64,000 bases of DNA. Source: Promethearchaeia archaeon (GTDB taxonomy: Archaea; Asgardarchaeota; Lokiarchaeia; Sigyniarchaeales; SOKP01). Position numbers and translations under genes: made by a program. The notes below the pieces were generated by a model that ran no database searches, was not told the origin of the DNA, and was given only the letters and a program-made list of their open reading frames with translations. Shown here in pieces: positions 52,038-61,947 of the stretch; the stretch's first letter is position 1, and every line of letters begins with the position of its first letter. The stretch lies in contig JAHQWL010000040.1 of NCBI GenBank assembly GCA_029856155.1, positions 124,001 to 188,000 of the forward strand. Direction: 5' to 3'.

Positions 52038-53165
52038 TTACCATAATAGAATTCTACCACATTTTTTGCATGTCCCCTCATTTACTTGACTATTAATACA
52101 GTTTTCATGATATGGAGCTTTACATGCTTGACAGACAAATATTTTTCCCTTATTTTCAGTAAAATCATAACCACAATAAATGCATTTACTCAAAAATGAA
52201 AAATCAGGACTATTTCCATTTACTTCATTTATTTGAGATGTTTCGGTCAATCCAGTTCCTCCTGAAGCGGGTGTTAAGTAGTCAGTTTGTTGAGGAGGTA
52301 AAATCCATTGTTCCTCTAAAGGAAGTTGATAATCATTCTGTTGTGATTGAGGAGATTGCCAATCAGAGACATATTGTGGTGGTGTTTTTTTTGAAATTCC
52401 CATTTTTTGGGAGATTTTCTCATCTAATATATTTGTTAAAATCAAAGCAGAGGCATATTTACCTTTAGCTCCACCTTTCTGTAAATGTGTATGACTAATC
52501 ATATGAATTACTCGACCCCCCTTTTTTCCATAATCAAACTCTACTAGAACAGGAGACTCTCCCCACTTATTTTGAATTTCCAATGAACCAATTAGCACTC
52601 TAACAGTTTGATGGTTTATAATTTGTATAGGAAAAGATCTTGTTTCAAGCCACCAGCGAAATTCACTTTTTTTTGTATTTTTAACTGTTTGTTTTTGCCA
52701 CTTACTTTGTTGAATTTCACTTAATACTCCTTCTAAGAAGGGGTGATTTGGATCAATAATTTGGCAAGCTACTACAGCATCAGCTGTCTTTGCACGATTC
52801 CAACGTATATAACCTGGAAAAATATTTTCTATTATACTACGTAGAGCCCAATCAGTTGTGATCAACCATCCACCATTCAATACAAAATCTCTAACTTTTG
52901 GATGAGAGGCATATGGGATATCACTTCCTGGACATCCAATAAGTACTACATCATAAAGCATGAGATCTTCTTTCATAAATTCTCTCTCTCTGATCACTTT
53001 TTTTAATGATGCATACATATGCTCGATTACTTTCTTAGGTTTTTCATATCTTCCCGTAACAGCTAAGATTTTTCCATGTTTTTCAACAGCTTGTACTACT
53101 TCTTTTTTATCTAGTGCTTCCATTTTCCGCTTCTTTACTTCTGAATATAAATCTTTCCAACTCAT
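52038..53165 (-). CDS. Class I glutamine amidotransferase-like protein with RING/PHD-like zinc finger
   Basis: 375 residues. Residues ~30-240 have alternating strands with YDVVLIGCPGSDIPYASHP and GGRVIHMISHTH, reminiscent of the GATase1/DUF4159-like flavodoxin-type fold. A Gln/Pro-rich linker leads to residues 328-375: CIYCGYDF, CQACKAPYHENC and CKKCG, a C4-HC-C2 pattern of a RING/PHD-type treble-clef finger. Asgard archaea encode ubiquitin-like systems, but no ubiquitin, E1 or E2 gene is in this window, so E3 function is not implied. Confidence 0.5.
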   Translation of the reverse strand: MSWKDLYSEVKKRKMEALDKKEVVQAVEKHGKILAVTGRYEKPKKVIEHMYASLKKVIREREFMKEDLMLYDVVLIGCPGSDIPYASHPKVRDFVLNGGWLITTDWALRSIIENIFPGYIRWNRAKTADAVVACQIIDPNHPFLEGVLSEIQQSKWQKQTVKNTKKSEFRWWLETRSFPIQIINHQTVRVLIGSLEIQNKWGESPVLVEFDYGKKGGRVIHMISHTHLQKGGAKGKYASALILTNILDEKISQKMGISKKTPPQYVSDWQSPQSQQNDYQLPLEEQWILPPQQTDYLTPASGGTGLTETSQINEVNGNSPDFSFLSKCIYCGYDFTENKGKIFVCQACKAPYHENCINSQVNEGTCKKCGRILLW

Positions 53166-53261
53166 TTGATAAGCCTTTAAATAAAGTTATAAGGAATTTA
53201 GTGTTATTTTATAATTATCATAAATGAAATAATATATATATTTTGATTAAAAGGGATAATA

Positions 53262-54758
53262 TTGCTAAATTTAAAAGATTTAGGGCAACCTTCTGAATTT
53301 TGGGAATATTTCGAAAAAGTTTCTAAAATTCCTCGATGCTCTGAGCATGAAGAGAAAATTCGAATCTTCATAAAGGAGGAATCAGAGAGATTAGGTTTTA
53401 AGAATAAGATTGATTCTACTGGAAACCTAGTAATCAGTATCCCACCAAAAACAAAAAAAGCAACAAAAAGTGTTTTACAATGCCATATGGATATGGTATG
53501 CGAAAAGAATGAATCTATAATTCATGATTTTTCAAGAGATCCATTGAAATTAAAAATCGAAGAAATAGAAAACGAAAAATGGCTTACAGCTGAAGGTACT
53601 ACGTTAGGAGCGGATAATGGAGTAGGAATATGTTATATGTTGACTCTAATGAAAAAAATACAGCAGGGAGAATTAGAATTTAATTCCATGGAATTGGATC
53701 TACTATTTACTATTGATGAGGAACAAGGTTTACGAGGTGCATTTAATATTGATAAAAATTTTATAGATGGAAATTTTCTGATAAACCTTGATTCAGAAGA
53801 GGATGATGCGGTAACTATAGGATGCGCTGGGGGTCTAGTTCATTTCATTGAAATAAAAAAAGATACAATAGATTTAAGTCAAGAGCTTGAAAGTTTCATA
53901 CCAATAAAGATTTTTATTTCTGGGTTATTAGGAGGACATTCAGGGGTAGATATTCATTTAGGGAGAGGAAATGCTTTGAAAATCATTGGTCAGCTTCTTT
54001 GGAAATTAAATCAAGAATTTTTGATTCATTTTTGCTCAATAGAAGGAGGTAATAGAACTAATGCCATACCTAGAGAAGTAAAGGCAATCTTTTATATCGA
54101 AAAAAATAGATCCTCGGAGATATTATCTTTTATAAAGAACAACTTTAATGATATAAAAGTAGTTTTTGATGGGATTGAACCGAATTTAGTTTTATCAATT
54201 GAAAAATTAGAAGATTATAACCTTAGTAATGTATTATCAAAAAAAATTCAAGATAAATTATTAGATATAATGTACCTTATTCCAAATGGACCTATTTCGA
54301 TGCATCCTCAAATTGAGGGCTTAGTATTTACATCATCTAATTTTGGGACAATAAAGACCAAGGAAAAAGATATAGAAATCAAGTTAAGCCAAAGAAGTTT
54401 AAGTGAATATTTTAAAAATGTAATATGGGAAAAAACCAAAACTCTATTAGAAATGAGTGAATTAGAAATCAATATAAAAAAAGATTCTGATTACCCCGGA
54501 TGGACACCAAATTTTCAATCCAAACTGTTAACAAAATGCAAGGAAACATATAATGAATTATTTAATGAAGACATAAAAATTAAAGCTATTCATGCTGGTT
54601 TAGAGTGTGGAATTCTTAAAAAGAAGTTTCCTCAAATAGAAATGATTTCAATAGGCCCTAAAAATGAAGGTGCACATTCACCAGATGAGCGATTACTTAT
54701 TAAATCTATAGAAAAGGTTTGGAATATCTTAATTAGTTTACTAAGAAATTTGTGTTAA
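53262..54758 (+). CDS. pepD: Aminoacyl-histidine dipeptidase (PepD, M20 family)
   Basis: Zinc dipeptidase of 498 residues. VLQCHMDMVCEKN and GADNGVG supply metal ligands. DEEQGLRGAFNID has the catalytic Glu pair, and IHAGLECG another His. NLDSEEDDAVTIGCAGG and PNGPISMHPQIEG are PepD-specific. TTG start after AAGGGAT. Transcribed alone. Confidence 0.9.
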   Translation: MLNLKDLGQPSEFWEYFEKVSKIPRCSEHEEKIRIFIKEESERLGFKNKIDSTGNLVISIPPKTKKATKSVLQCHMDMVCEKNESIIHDFSRDPLKLKIEEIENEKWLTAEGTTLGADNGVGICYMLTLMKKIQQGELEFNSMELDLLFTIDEEQGLRGAFNIDKNFIDGNFLINLDSEEDDAVTIGCAGGLVHFIEIKKDTIDLSQELESFIPIKIFISGLLGGHSGVDIHLGRGNALKIIGQLLWKLNQEFLIHFCSIEGGNRTNAIPREVKAIFYIEKNRSSEILSFIKNNFNDIKVVFDGIEPNLVLSIEKLEDYNLSNVLSKKIQDKLLDIMYLIPNGPISMHPQIEGLVFTSSNFGTIKTKEKDIEIKLSQRSLSEYFKNVIWEKTKTLLEMSELEINIKKDSDYPGWTPNFQSKLLTKCKETYNELFNEDIKIKAIHAGLECGILKKKFPQIEMISIGPKNEGAHSPDERLLIKSIEKVWNILISLLRNLC

Positions 54759-54827
54759 ATTATAAGAATCAATAAAAGACTCTATGAAAAACTTAATAAA
54801 TTTAATTTAATAATTATTTCATAGTTT

Positions 54828-55334
54828 ATGCAAAAAGATACATCTATAAAAGAGGACATAATTGGCTCAGAAACAGTTTTAGAAAAAATTAAAAGTAGAA
54901 CTCCTTGGATTTTTGGAAAATCATTAAGAAAACCCAAAATTGGTTTCCCTAAATTGAGACTTCCAAGAATTTCTCTTCCGATGCCATCAAGATCTTTGAG
55001 TGTGATAAGTATTTTAATAATTTTGTTCGTCCTTCAGACAGGGGTTGTTTATTTAATGGTTCGAGAACCTCCTGCTCTAGGATCTAATTCTGCTGGAGAC
55101 CCCATTTTTATTTATAGTGATGTTCATGAAAGTTTTATTATTGAAGGTATTGTAGCATCAATATTGATTATTTTTTGTTCAATGGGATTTATTTTATTAT
55201 ATCAAGCATCTAAATATGTATATAATAAAAAAATGGCAGTATGGATTTTACTAATTGGAGTGGTAATGATTATTATAACTTTTATTTTACTCGAATATAT
55301 GTTATCTGTGAAGATGGGAACATTATTAAATTGA
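54828..55334 (+). CDS. Three-span membrane protein with basic N-terminus
   Basis: 168 residues. A basic, proline-rich cytoplasmic region (KSLRKPKIGFPKLRLPRISL) precedes three hydrophobic segments (LSVISILIILFVLQTGVVYL, IIEGIVASILIIFCSMGFIL, MAVWILLIGVVMIIITFILL). No family recognised. Confidence 0.5.
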   Translation: MQKDTSIKEDIIGSETVLEKIKSRTPWIFGKSLRKPKIGFPKLRLPRISLPMPSRSLSVISILIILFVLQTGVVYLMVREPPALGSNSAGDPIFIYSDVHESFIIEGIVASILIIFCSMGFILLYQASKYVYNKKMAVWILLIGVVMIIITFILLEYMLSVKMGTLLN

Positions 55335-55447
55335 TATTCAAATACTAGCACCTTTAATATAATTTAACCTCATTATTCAATGATATATCTATTAATAAAA
55401 AAAAGAAAAAAGTATTTTAAAAAAATAAAAATTAAAAGTATTTTTGG

Positions 55448-55840
55448 TTATTGTGCAAAACTTTTATATGCTCCTTCGTCTAGTAAGTTGCCTTTTTCAG
55501 CTTCCCAGTTTGATGGCTCTATTTTAAATAACCAAGCAGAGTAAGCATCTTCGTTAATTTTTTCTGGCTCATCCATCAAATCTGAATTAACCTCAATGAC
55601 TTTACCACTTACGGGTGAGTAAATATCACCAACCGCTTTACTTGATTCAACTGTACAATCAATTGGATCGCTTGAAGGTTCCTCTCCATCCATTTTAACT
55701 TGTTCAAGTTCAGCGCCTTCAAGACCTTCTACATCAACAAAGCTAATTTCTCCAAGCTGCTCTGCTGCGAAAGGTGAAATTCCAACCATTTTTGTCGAAT
55801 CATCAAACCATTGATGTGTTTTAGTAAACCATTTAGCCAT
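55448..55840 (-). CDS. gcvH: Glycine cleavage system H protein
   Basis: Lipoyl carrier of the glycine cleavage system, or of lipoate relay. The 130-residue barrel contains [20 protein letters not shown] and [20 protein letters not shown], where the Lys of ESSKA is the lipoylation site. P, T and L components are not in the window. Single gene. Confidence 0.93.
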   Translation of the reverse strand: MAKWFTKTHQWFDDSTKMVGISPFAAEQLGEISFVDVEGLEGAELEQVKMDGEEPSSDPIDCTVESSKAVGDIYSPVSGKVIEVNSDLMDEPEKINEDAYSAWLFKIEPSNWEAEKGNLLDEGAYKSFAQ

Positions 55841-55969
55841 TTTTATCTAACACCTTTTTAAAAAATTTATGAATTTTAATAATATTGAATTAAATAGTAT
55901 GTTTTAATTAATTAAGGTAATAATTTAAAATTTTATTATTGATTTTTTCAATTACATAATTTAGAAAAT

Positions 55970-56797
55970 ATGGATTCTAAGTTAAAAGATCAACTAAATT
56001 TCTATACTGAATTTAAACATTGGTATATTCAAATAAGAAAGGATTTTAATTTTGACCTTCAAAAGGATTACGAAGCCCGTGATTATCTTTCCCTAGTTCT
56101 CTTTAATAAGCATGAAAATTGGCAATTGGAAAATGTTTTAAATTCATTTAAAGAGAGGATTTTATCAAAACAAGCCCTTCTAGTGTATGGATGCGGTCCA
56201 TCGTTGGAAAAAACTGTTGATGTAATTTGGAGGCAAAAAGGAATTAGTTTTTTTAAAAATTTCATTAATTTAACTGCAGACGGCGCTTCAGTTTTATTAA
56301 GAGAAAAAGGAATTAACGTTGATGCAATCTTCACAGATTTAGACGGAATTACTAAAAATGAATTTAAATATGCAAGTTTTAATATCGTTCATGCTCATGG
56401 CGATAATATTGAGAGATTAAAGTTTTTTGAGAGTGAAATCATATCATTCGAAAACGTTATAGGAACAACCCAAGTAGAACCAGTTACAAATATAATAAAT
56501 ACAGGCGGATTTACAGATGGAGATCGAATCTTCTTTTTTTTACGTCCTTTATTATTATCATTTCATAACTTATTTCTTATAGGAATGGATTTTGGAAGTA
56601 TCATTGGGAAGTATTCTAAATTAGAGGTAAATAGAAATCAAGATGCAAACACTATTAAAAAAAAAAAACTTCTATACGCCATGAAATTAATAAAATGGCT
56701 AAAAAAAAAGATTAAAAATAAAATATATTTTGTTAATTCTGAGTGTATATCTAAAGATTTTGAAAATCTCTCAATAGAGGAATTCTTAAATTTCTAA
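55970..56797 (+). CDS. mptE: 6-Hydroxymethylpterin pyrophosphokinase, MptE-like (DUF115)
   Basis: 275 residues. LLVYGCGPSLEKTVD, NLTADGASVLLREKGINVDA and IFTDLDGITKNEF are the archaeal DUF115 pattern; the family adds pyrophosphate to 6-hydroxymethyl-dihydropterin in tetrahydromethanopterin or folate synthesis. VHAHGDNIERL and GGFTDGDRIFFF follow in order. Other pterin genes are not seen nearby. Confidence 0.83.
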   Translation: MDSKLKDQLNFYTEFKHWYIQIRKDFNFDLQKDYEARDYLSLVLFNKHENWQLENVLNSFKERILSKQALLVYGCGPSLEKTVDVIWRQKGISFFKNFINLTADGASVLLREKGINVDAIFTDLDGITKNEFKYASFNIVHAHGDNIERLKFFESEIISFENVIGTTQVEPVTNIINTGGFTDGDRIFFFLRPLLLSFHNLFLIGMDFGSIIGKYSKLEVNRNQDANTIKKKKLLYAMKLIKWLKKKIKNKIYFVNSECISKDFENLSIEEFLNF

Positions 56798-56807
56798 TAC
56801 TGCAAAA

Positions 56808-57638
56808 TTAAATTTTGTAATCTTGGATTCCCAAAGAAGTTATTTTGTATAGCAATCTTTTTTCAGGAAGAGTTATAGAATTTACTAATTGAACATATCT
56901 TTGATTATGTTCTTTATAATCTAAGTACACATATTCTGAAAAGAAATGGTTTAACAAATGGTTACCAACGGGTAACACTTTTATCGAAGTATCTTTAATT
57001 AAATTAGAAGTTACTTGTGCTGTTGCTATAGTGATTAAATTAAACTTCATAGTGAGTTCGTTAATTGTAGTTAAAATCCTCATAAAAATATCTTTAGTTT
57101 TATTTGTAGAAATCTTTTTATTTGCAATTTCAGAATTAAAATGGTTATTTATAGTGTCAATAATTAATACATTAATATCATGCTTTTCCAGAAGGCTCTC
57201 TAATTCCTGCAATGATAATAAGAGAGCAGAATTACTCATAATTTTGGACACAAAAATATTTTTAAGTAATTTGTTATAATCAACTTCTCGCGACATTATG
57301 AGTTCATTTAACCGTTCTGGGCGGAAAGTATTCTCTGTATCAAAATAAAATATAAGATGTTTATTTAATATTTGAGATCTTTCATTTAAACGAGATGATT
57401 GAAAATAGGCTTGAACACATAATTGATGACACAATTGAGTCTTACCCGTTTTGTTTCCTCCAAAAATCAAATATTTCTTACCTTGGTAAAAACCACCTCC
57501 TATTGTTTCATCAAAATTTTTGGCTCCTGAGGGTATATTGTATTGTAATTTTTTCAAAAATTGAAAATCCTTTAGAAGTTCTTTTGTTTTAACAATTTGA
57601 TGCTTATCGATTTCTAATACTTCATTAATACTTATCAT
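56808..57638 (-). CDS. RecA/RadA-family ATPase without N-terminal HhH (RadB-like)
   Basis: 276 residues. IPSGAKNFDETIGGGFYQGK leads to Walker A FGGNKTGKTQLCHQLC, FYFDTENTFRPERL and Walker B INVLIIDTI, a Rad51/RadA-type core. The DNA-binding helix-hairpin-helix domain of RadA is missing, which fits RadB or another paralogue. A second RecA-like gene (60360) lies 3 kb away. Confidence 0.75.
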   Translation of the reverse strand: MISINEVLEIDKHQIVKTKELLKDFQFLKKLQYNIPSGAKNFDETIGGGFYQGKKYLIFGGNKTGKTQLCHQLCVQAYFQSSRLNERSQILNKHLIFYFDTENTFRPERLNELIMSREVDYNKLLKNIFVSKIMSNSALLLSLQELESLLEKHDINVLIIDTINNHFNSEIANKKISTNKTKDIFMRILTTINELTMKFNLITIATAQVTSNLIKDTSIKVLPVGNHLLNHFFSEYVYLDYKEHNQRYVQLVNSITLPEKRLLYKITSLGIQDYKI

Positions 57639-57827
57639 TATTTATGATTGAACTTTTTAGTTTAAACACAATTCGAAATTATTAATATAAAATAAGCTAC
57701 TTAATTATATTAAATCTGAAGAAAAACGAAAAATTATTTTTAAAATATTCATAAAGATAGGATCATAGTACTAATAATTTTATGAAATTAAATTAACTCT
57801 TCAAAATATTTCTAAAAGACTATTAAA

Positions 57828-58439
57828 ATGGCAAAAAAAAAAAGAGAAGTATGCCCTTATTGTGGTAAAAGTTTTGCTTATTTATCCCGACATAAATGCA
57901 AGATTAAAGAGCGTGTTGAAGGCCCTTTAGAAGAAAAATCTAATGTTGAGAGAAGAATTGAAAGAATTGAGGAAAAAAAAAAGGAATTTAAACGGAATTT
58001 ACGAAAAGATGAAAAACTAATTCTCAATATTATAAACAGGGAAAAAGATATCTTATTTAACAGACTTAAGGAACTTAGTAATAAAGAGCGAAATGATTTA
58101 GAAGAAATTTTAGAATTATTAGTGTTGCAGTCAAAAATAAAAATGAACCGAGAATTGGTTGATGCCTCATGGACGAAACATATTTATGCTCTTGAAGAAA
58201 TTGATGTGAAAGTAAAAGATCTTAAAATTAATAAAAACAGAAAAGATTTCATTTGGAATATGTTTTCTAGACAACCATGCTTTATTTGTCCTTTTCGAGA
58301 TAAATGCAATGAAACCAATTTAGACCAGTTTAATCCTCAGCATTGTCCATGGTTAACTGAATGGATTGAAATAACTTCAAAAGGAGAAGAGTATAACATA
58401 AACTTTGGTGAAATTGAAGCAAGAATGCAAGATGTATAA
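57828..58439 (+). CDS. Zinc finger plus Rpc34-like winged helix with Fe-S-type cysteines
   Basis: 203 residues. The N-terminal CPYCGKSFAYLSRHKC is a C2-HC finger. The middle (about 65-140) is helical and winged-helix-like. The C-terminal CFICPFRDKC with NPQHCPWLTEWI resembles the [4Fe-4S] motif that ends Rpc34/RPC39 (C-x5-C ... C-x-(Y/W)-x-x-x-W). Rpc34-like proteins bridge RNA polymerase and initiation factors. The match is by eye and should be tested by structure search. Confidence 0.45.
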   Translation: MAKKKREVCPYCGKSFAYLSRHKCKIKERVEGPLEEKSNVERRIERIEEKKKEFKRNLRKDEKLILNIINREKDILFNRLKELSNKERNDLEEILELLVLQSKIKMNRELVDASWTKHIYALEEIDVKVKDLKINKNRKDFIWNMFSRQPCFICPFRDKCNETNLDQFNPQHCPWLTEWIEITSKGEEYNINFGEIEARMQDV

Positions 58440-59075
58440 TTATTTTTTTTGTAAACCAATTAGATAAATTTCATTACTTTTTTTTTTAGAAGCTTTTGGT
58501 TTATAAGATTTTAAAAATCTAAATAGCAATTTCATTTCTTTCGCAAATTTATCGAAATCAGACCCTTGGAAAGCTTTAATAATAGCATTACCTTTATATT
58601 TTAGATTGTTCTTTACAATTCCTAATATACTATAACAGAGTTTAAGTTGTCTAATGTGATCTGTGAATTTATTGCCAATCTTTTTAATAGATGCATCTGA
58701 TAAGATTAGATCTAATTTAGCTCGAAAGTAAGAATCAATTTGCTTTTGGATTTCAAGCTTAGTAAGATCTGCTTTAATGGTGCTAACATTTTCGATTGGT
58801 GATACTTTCTTAATATCAATACCAATTATTTTGTAATGATCACGATAATAGAATTGATCTTTATATTTTTCTAAATTTTCTTCAGCAAATTTTTTAGCTA
58901 CTTGCAACCATGAACCAGGAGCGCATCCTAAATCTAATATATAAAAAGCTCTTTTAAAGATATTAAATCGTTTTTGAATGTCGAACAATTTATATGCAGA
59001 TCTTGCACGGTAACCTTCTTTTTTTGATTGCTTGTAGAACGGTTCTTGTTTATGCCACTCTCTTTTATTTGTCAT
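58440..59075 (-). CDS. rlmE: FtsJ/RrmJ-type rRNA 2'-O-methyltransferase
   Basis: 211 residues. REWHKQEPFYKQSKKEGYRARSAY is the family start; it is followed by FYILDLGCAPGSWLQVA (SAM motif I), LILSDASIKKIG, IIKAFQGSD and NEIYLIG. These supply the K-D-K-E catalytic tetrad. It targets a 23S-type rRNA uridine in relatives. It lies 13 nt from the trm1 gene upstream and may be co-transcribed with it. Confidence 0.9.
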   Translation of the reverse strand: MTNKREWHKQEPFYKQSKKEGYRARSAYKLFDIQKRFNIFKRAFYILDLGCAPGSWLQVAKKFAEENLEKYKDQFYYRDHYKIIGIDIKKVSPIENVSTIKADLTKLEIQKQIDSYFRAKLDLILSDASIKKIGNKFTDHIRQLKLCYSILGIVKNNLKYKGNAIIKAFQGSDFDKFAKEMKLLFRFLKSYKPKASKKKSNEIYLIGLQKK

Positions 59076-59088
59076 TTTAAATCGATAT

Positions 59089-60309
59089 TTATTCCTGTAA
59101 TTTATATATAATCTCTTTTATAGTAGGTAAATCCAAATCACTTTTTATTGATAAAAAATCAAAATGTGTCCTCGAACACCGATATCCCATTTCTTTAATT
59201 TTATCAATTATAACTTCTATTTTCGGAATGGAGGGAAGTTTTAAACTTTGACATAATTTATGAACGTTATAATAAGAAATAGGCATATTATTTTCTTCAA
59301 TGGCAAGAGTTAAGAGTTTTTCTATTCTTTTTTTATTGGGAGATTTAAGATTTCTATTTAAAATAAGTATCTTTTGAATAAAGCTAACATCATGAATTTT
59401 ACCAATCCATAAAGGTCCAGCATAATCAAGAACACCTTTATTATTACATGTTGGACATTCTTTAGGCAAATCTAAAATATTATTTCTAAATGCTGAACGG
59501 TAACCACAATTATTACAATGTATAATATAACCGAATTTTTCAAAAAAACTAGAAATTTTCTTCTTATTTTTAAATGATAGACACAAAAATCTAATAAAAT
59601 GGTGAGAGTAGAAAGTTAAAAGGGGAATTATTCCTATTTTATTAATATTTGCGATTCGAGAAACGAAGTATATTAAAATACGTGCTCCAATTTCTTTACA
59701 ATACTCAGTATGCAGAGGTTTTGCTAAATATTTCCTGATACATGCATTCGGCCGTACTCCAAATAAGACAGCTGTATCTGTAGCTGTAATACACATTAAC
59801 CCATTTACCTTTTCTATTGTTTTAAAGGTAGAGTCCATATAAAGATTGGGTGTTCCAAATGGATCAATTGAAATTATATTTGGTTTTTTGTGTATTTCAT
59901 CTGAGTTATTTGCAATTTCAGAAAAAAGTAAATTTGCGTCCTTATTTGTCACTTTAATTTGCCTAGGATCCTTATCTAAATTATTTAATCTAATATTTTT
60001 CTTAATTAGTTTAACTGCTTCAGGATTAATATCATTAATAAAGATCTTTTTTATTCTTGTACACTCTTTTAAAATTCTAATAGCACTTAATCCTGATGCT
60101 GCCATAGAATCTACAATTATTAACTCATCTTTTTTAAATAAATCCCTATATGCATTAATAGCTAACGTTGAAATGTCACGATTTATCTCCATTCTCTTAT
60201 TATAAAAAACATTCATTGATTTCGAAGGGATTGATCCGTTATCAATAGTATGAATGTAAAATTCTATTAATCCTTCCTTAATTAAAGTTAGAGCTTTTTT
60301 TTTCATCAT
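59089..60309 (-). CDS. trm1: tRNA (guanine26-N2)-dimethyltransferase
   Basis: 406 residues. Starts with KEGLIEFYIH; VDSMAASGLSAIRI-type SAM loop (IIVDSMAASGLSAIRIL), ISIDPFGTPNLYMDS (catalytic loop), CITATDTAVLFG and the C-terminal zinc site CNNCGYRSAF ... CPTCNNKG with GPLWIGKIHD are all Trm1 features. It modifies G26 at the D-stem/anticodon-stem junction of tRNAs. Confidence 0.93.
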   Translation of the reverse strand: MMKKKALTLIKEGLIEFYIHTIDNGSIPSKSMNVFYNKRMEINRDISTLAINAYRDLFKKDELIIVDSMAASGLSAIRILKECTRIKKIFINDINPEAVKLIKKNIRLNNLDKDPRQIKVTNKDANLLFSEIANNSDEIHKKPNIISIDPFGTPNLYMDSTFKTIEKVNGLMCITATDTAVLFGVRPNACIRKYLAKPLHTEYCKEIGARILIYFVSRIANINKIGIIPLLTFYSHHFIRFLCLSFKNKKKISSFFEKFGYIIHCNNCGYRSAFRNNILDLPKECPTCNNKGVLDYAGPLWIGKIHDVSFIQKILILNRNLKSPNKKRIEKLLTLAIEENNMPISYYNVHKLCQSLKLPSIPKIEVIIDKIKEMGYRCSRTHFDFLSIKSDLDLPTIKEIIYKLQE

Positions 60310-60359
60310 TCTATATTAAGATATATAGTTCAGATATAACTAAAGTATTCTTGCGACTA

Positions 60360-61049
60360 TTATTCAAATCCTTCTTCTCTCAAATTTAAAGTAAATTCAT
60401 ATACGCGGTTTTCAGTCATATTGCTAAATATAAATTTTCTTTGATTTAGAGTTTTGGTCTTTTTAATTTTTAAATTAAAATTTACCCAAAACTCCATAAC
60501 TTTTCCACCACTTTGGACCTCGATAAATTGATCATTAAAGTTTTTTCTACTTAATTCATTAACTATTAAAATTTTAATGCTATATATTTCATTTAAATAA
60601 GTTAAGTTAGCTAATATTTGATGTAATTTGTAATTAAGGCTATAATTCTTTTCTTTATTCTCCTGGTTTAATTCTAATCTATATAAATTAGTAATTGAAT
60701 CAATAATTAGTAATTTTGTTTTGTCTTCATTATTTTCTAATTTCTTTAAGATTAAAAATTCTAAATTAAAAATAATATTGTATAAATCCTTAAAATTCAT
60801 GGGTTTAATAATTGTAATTCTATCAAGAACTTCTTCTGAACCTTTAGATAAAGATATAAGTTTTTCATAAGGTAAATTGGGTTTTGTATAAATATAAATG
60901 ACGTTTTCATTATTTTTCGCAGTATTTATGGCTGTTTGTAAGGCAAAAGTAGTTTTTCCAACACCAAAATCACCCCAAATAGAAAAAATACCTTTAATAG
61001 CATTAATTTTTCTTATAATTGCGTTTAATTTTAATGTTGGAAATTTCAT
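60360..61049 (-). CDS. radB: RecA/RadB-like ATPase
   Basis: 229 residues. Walker A IWGDFGVGKTTFALQTA, ENVIYIYTKP and Walker B LLIIDSITNLYR; no N-terminal HhH. Size and layout fit RadB, the recombination mediator of Euryarchaea-like genomes. It is divergent from an RNase-H-fold gene 43 nt away, suggesting joint function in recombination or repair. Confidence 0.68.
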   Translation of the reverse strand: MKFPTLKLNAIIRKINAIKGIFSIWGDFGVGKTTFALQTAINTAKNNENVIYIYTKPNLPYEKLISLSKGSEEVLDRITIIKPMNFKDLYNIIFNLEFLILKKLENNEDKTKLLIIDSITNLYRLELNQENKEKNYSLNYKLHQILANLTYLNEIYSIKILIVNELSRKNFNDQFIEVQSGGKVMEFWVNFNLKIKKTKTLNQRKFIFSNMTENRVYEFTLNLREEGFE

Positions 61050-61092
61050 TTGATTTAATATTTTTAATTTATATTTAATTAATATTTATAAC

Positions 61093-61947
61093 TTGAAAAA
61101 AAAAATTTATGTTTTAACAGAGGATTTATCTTTTTTTTTTCAGTTAAATAAGGAATTAAATCACCGAAATATATCATTTAAAATTCTAAATATTGGGAAT
61201 AAAATTCCCGAGTTTAACGCTCTACTATTAACTACATGTGAGGAATTGGTAAAGTATAATCTGAATAATCTCAGTACTGAAATTGTTGCCTATGATAAGA
61301 AAGAAAAGTTTGAAAAATTTCTTATTAAATTAATCGCAGCGTTTAAAATTGGTTGCAAAGATAGTTATTCAGAATTAACATTTTCAATTGATCCTGGCAC
61401 AAAAAATATAGGATTAGTAGTTTTCTTAGATGATTATTTTTTAATTTCTCAAACAATTTATAACAAAAATGACTTAATCAAAAAACTCAAAGATTATGTT
61501 GAATATTTACAAACTAAAGATGAGAATCTTTTAAAACTGAATTTTAAGTTTGGAAGAGGAGTTCTTCCACTTACACACCATTTGGTTTCTCAAATTTTTA
61601 GTAATTTTTATAATAGAAAAAAAATACGTATATTTTTAATTGATGAGTCTAAATCTTCAAAAATTAAAATATGCAATGAAAAAGGGAAGAAAATTCCTAA
61701 AGATGAAGCTTCAGCCTTAATTTTAGCTTTAAGGGACGGAATCGAAGTTAACCAGTATAATTACATGAAAATATTTGACCAGATAAAATCAAGAAAACTG
61801 AAAACAAAAACATTTATGAAAGAAAATTCTAATAATTGCTATGATTTAACCTTTAATTTGAAAAAATTGGGAGAAAATGTGCTAAGCGGAGAATTTTCTC
61901 TAAGTAGAGCTTTAGAAATTTTACATCACGATCAAGAGTTAAGCTAA
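61093..61947 (+). CDS. RNase-H-fold (RuvC/YqgF-like) protein
   Basis: 284 residues. The middle shows FSIDPGTKNIGLVVFLDDYF, the first strand and catalytic Asp of the RuvC/RNase H fold. IRIFLIDESKSSKI provides an acidic residue, and PKDEASALILALRDG is the C-terminal acidic helix. The N-terminal ~90 residues (KIYVLTEDLSFFFQLNKELN) form a second alpha/beta domain. The metal-binding acids appear complete, so nuclease activity is possible. It starts in TTG and is divergently coupled with the RadB-like gene. Confidence 0.6.
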   Translation: MKKKIYVLTEDLSFFFQLNKELNHRNISFKILNIGNKIPEFNALLLTTCEELVKYNLNNLSTEIVAYDKKEKFEKFLIKLIAAFKIGCKDSYSELTFSIDPGTKNIGLVVFLDDYFLISQTIYNKNDLIKKLKDYVEYLQTKDENLLKLNFKFGRGVLPLTHHLVSQIFSNFYNRKKIRIFLIDESKSSKIKICNEKGKKIPKDEASALILALRDGIEVNQYNYMKIFDQIKSRKLKTKTFMKENSNNCYDLTFNLKKLGENVLSGEFSLSRALEILHHDQELS

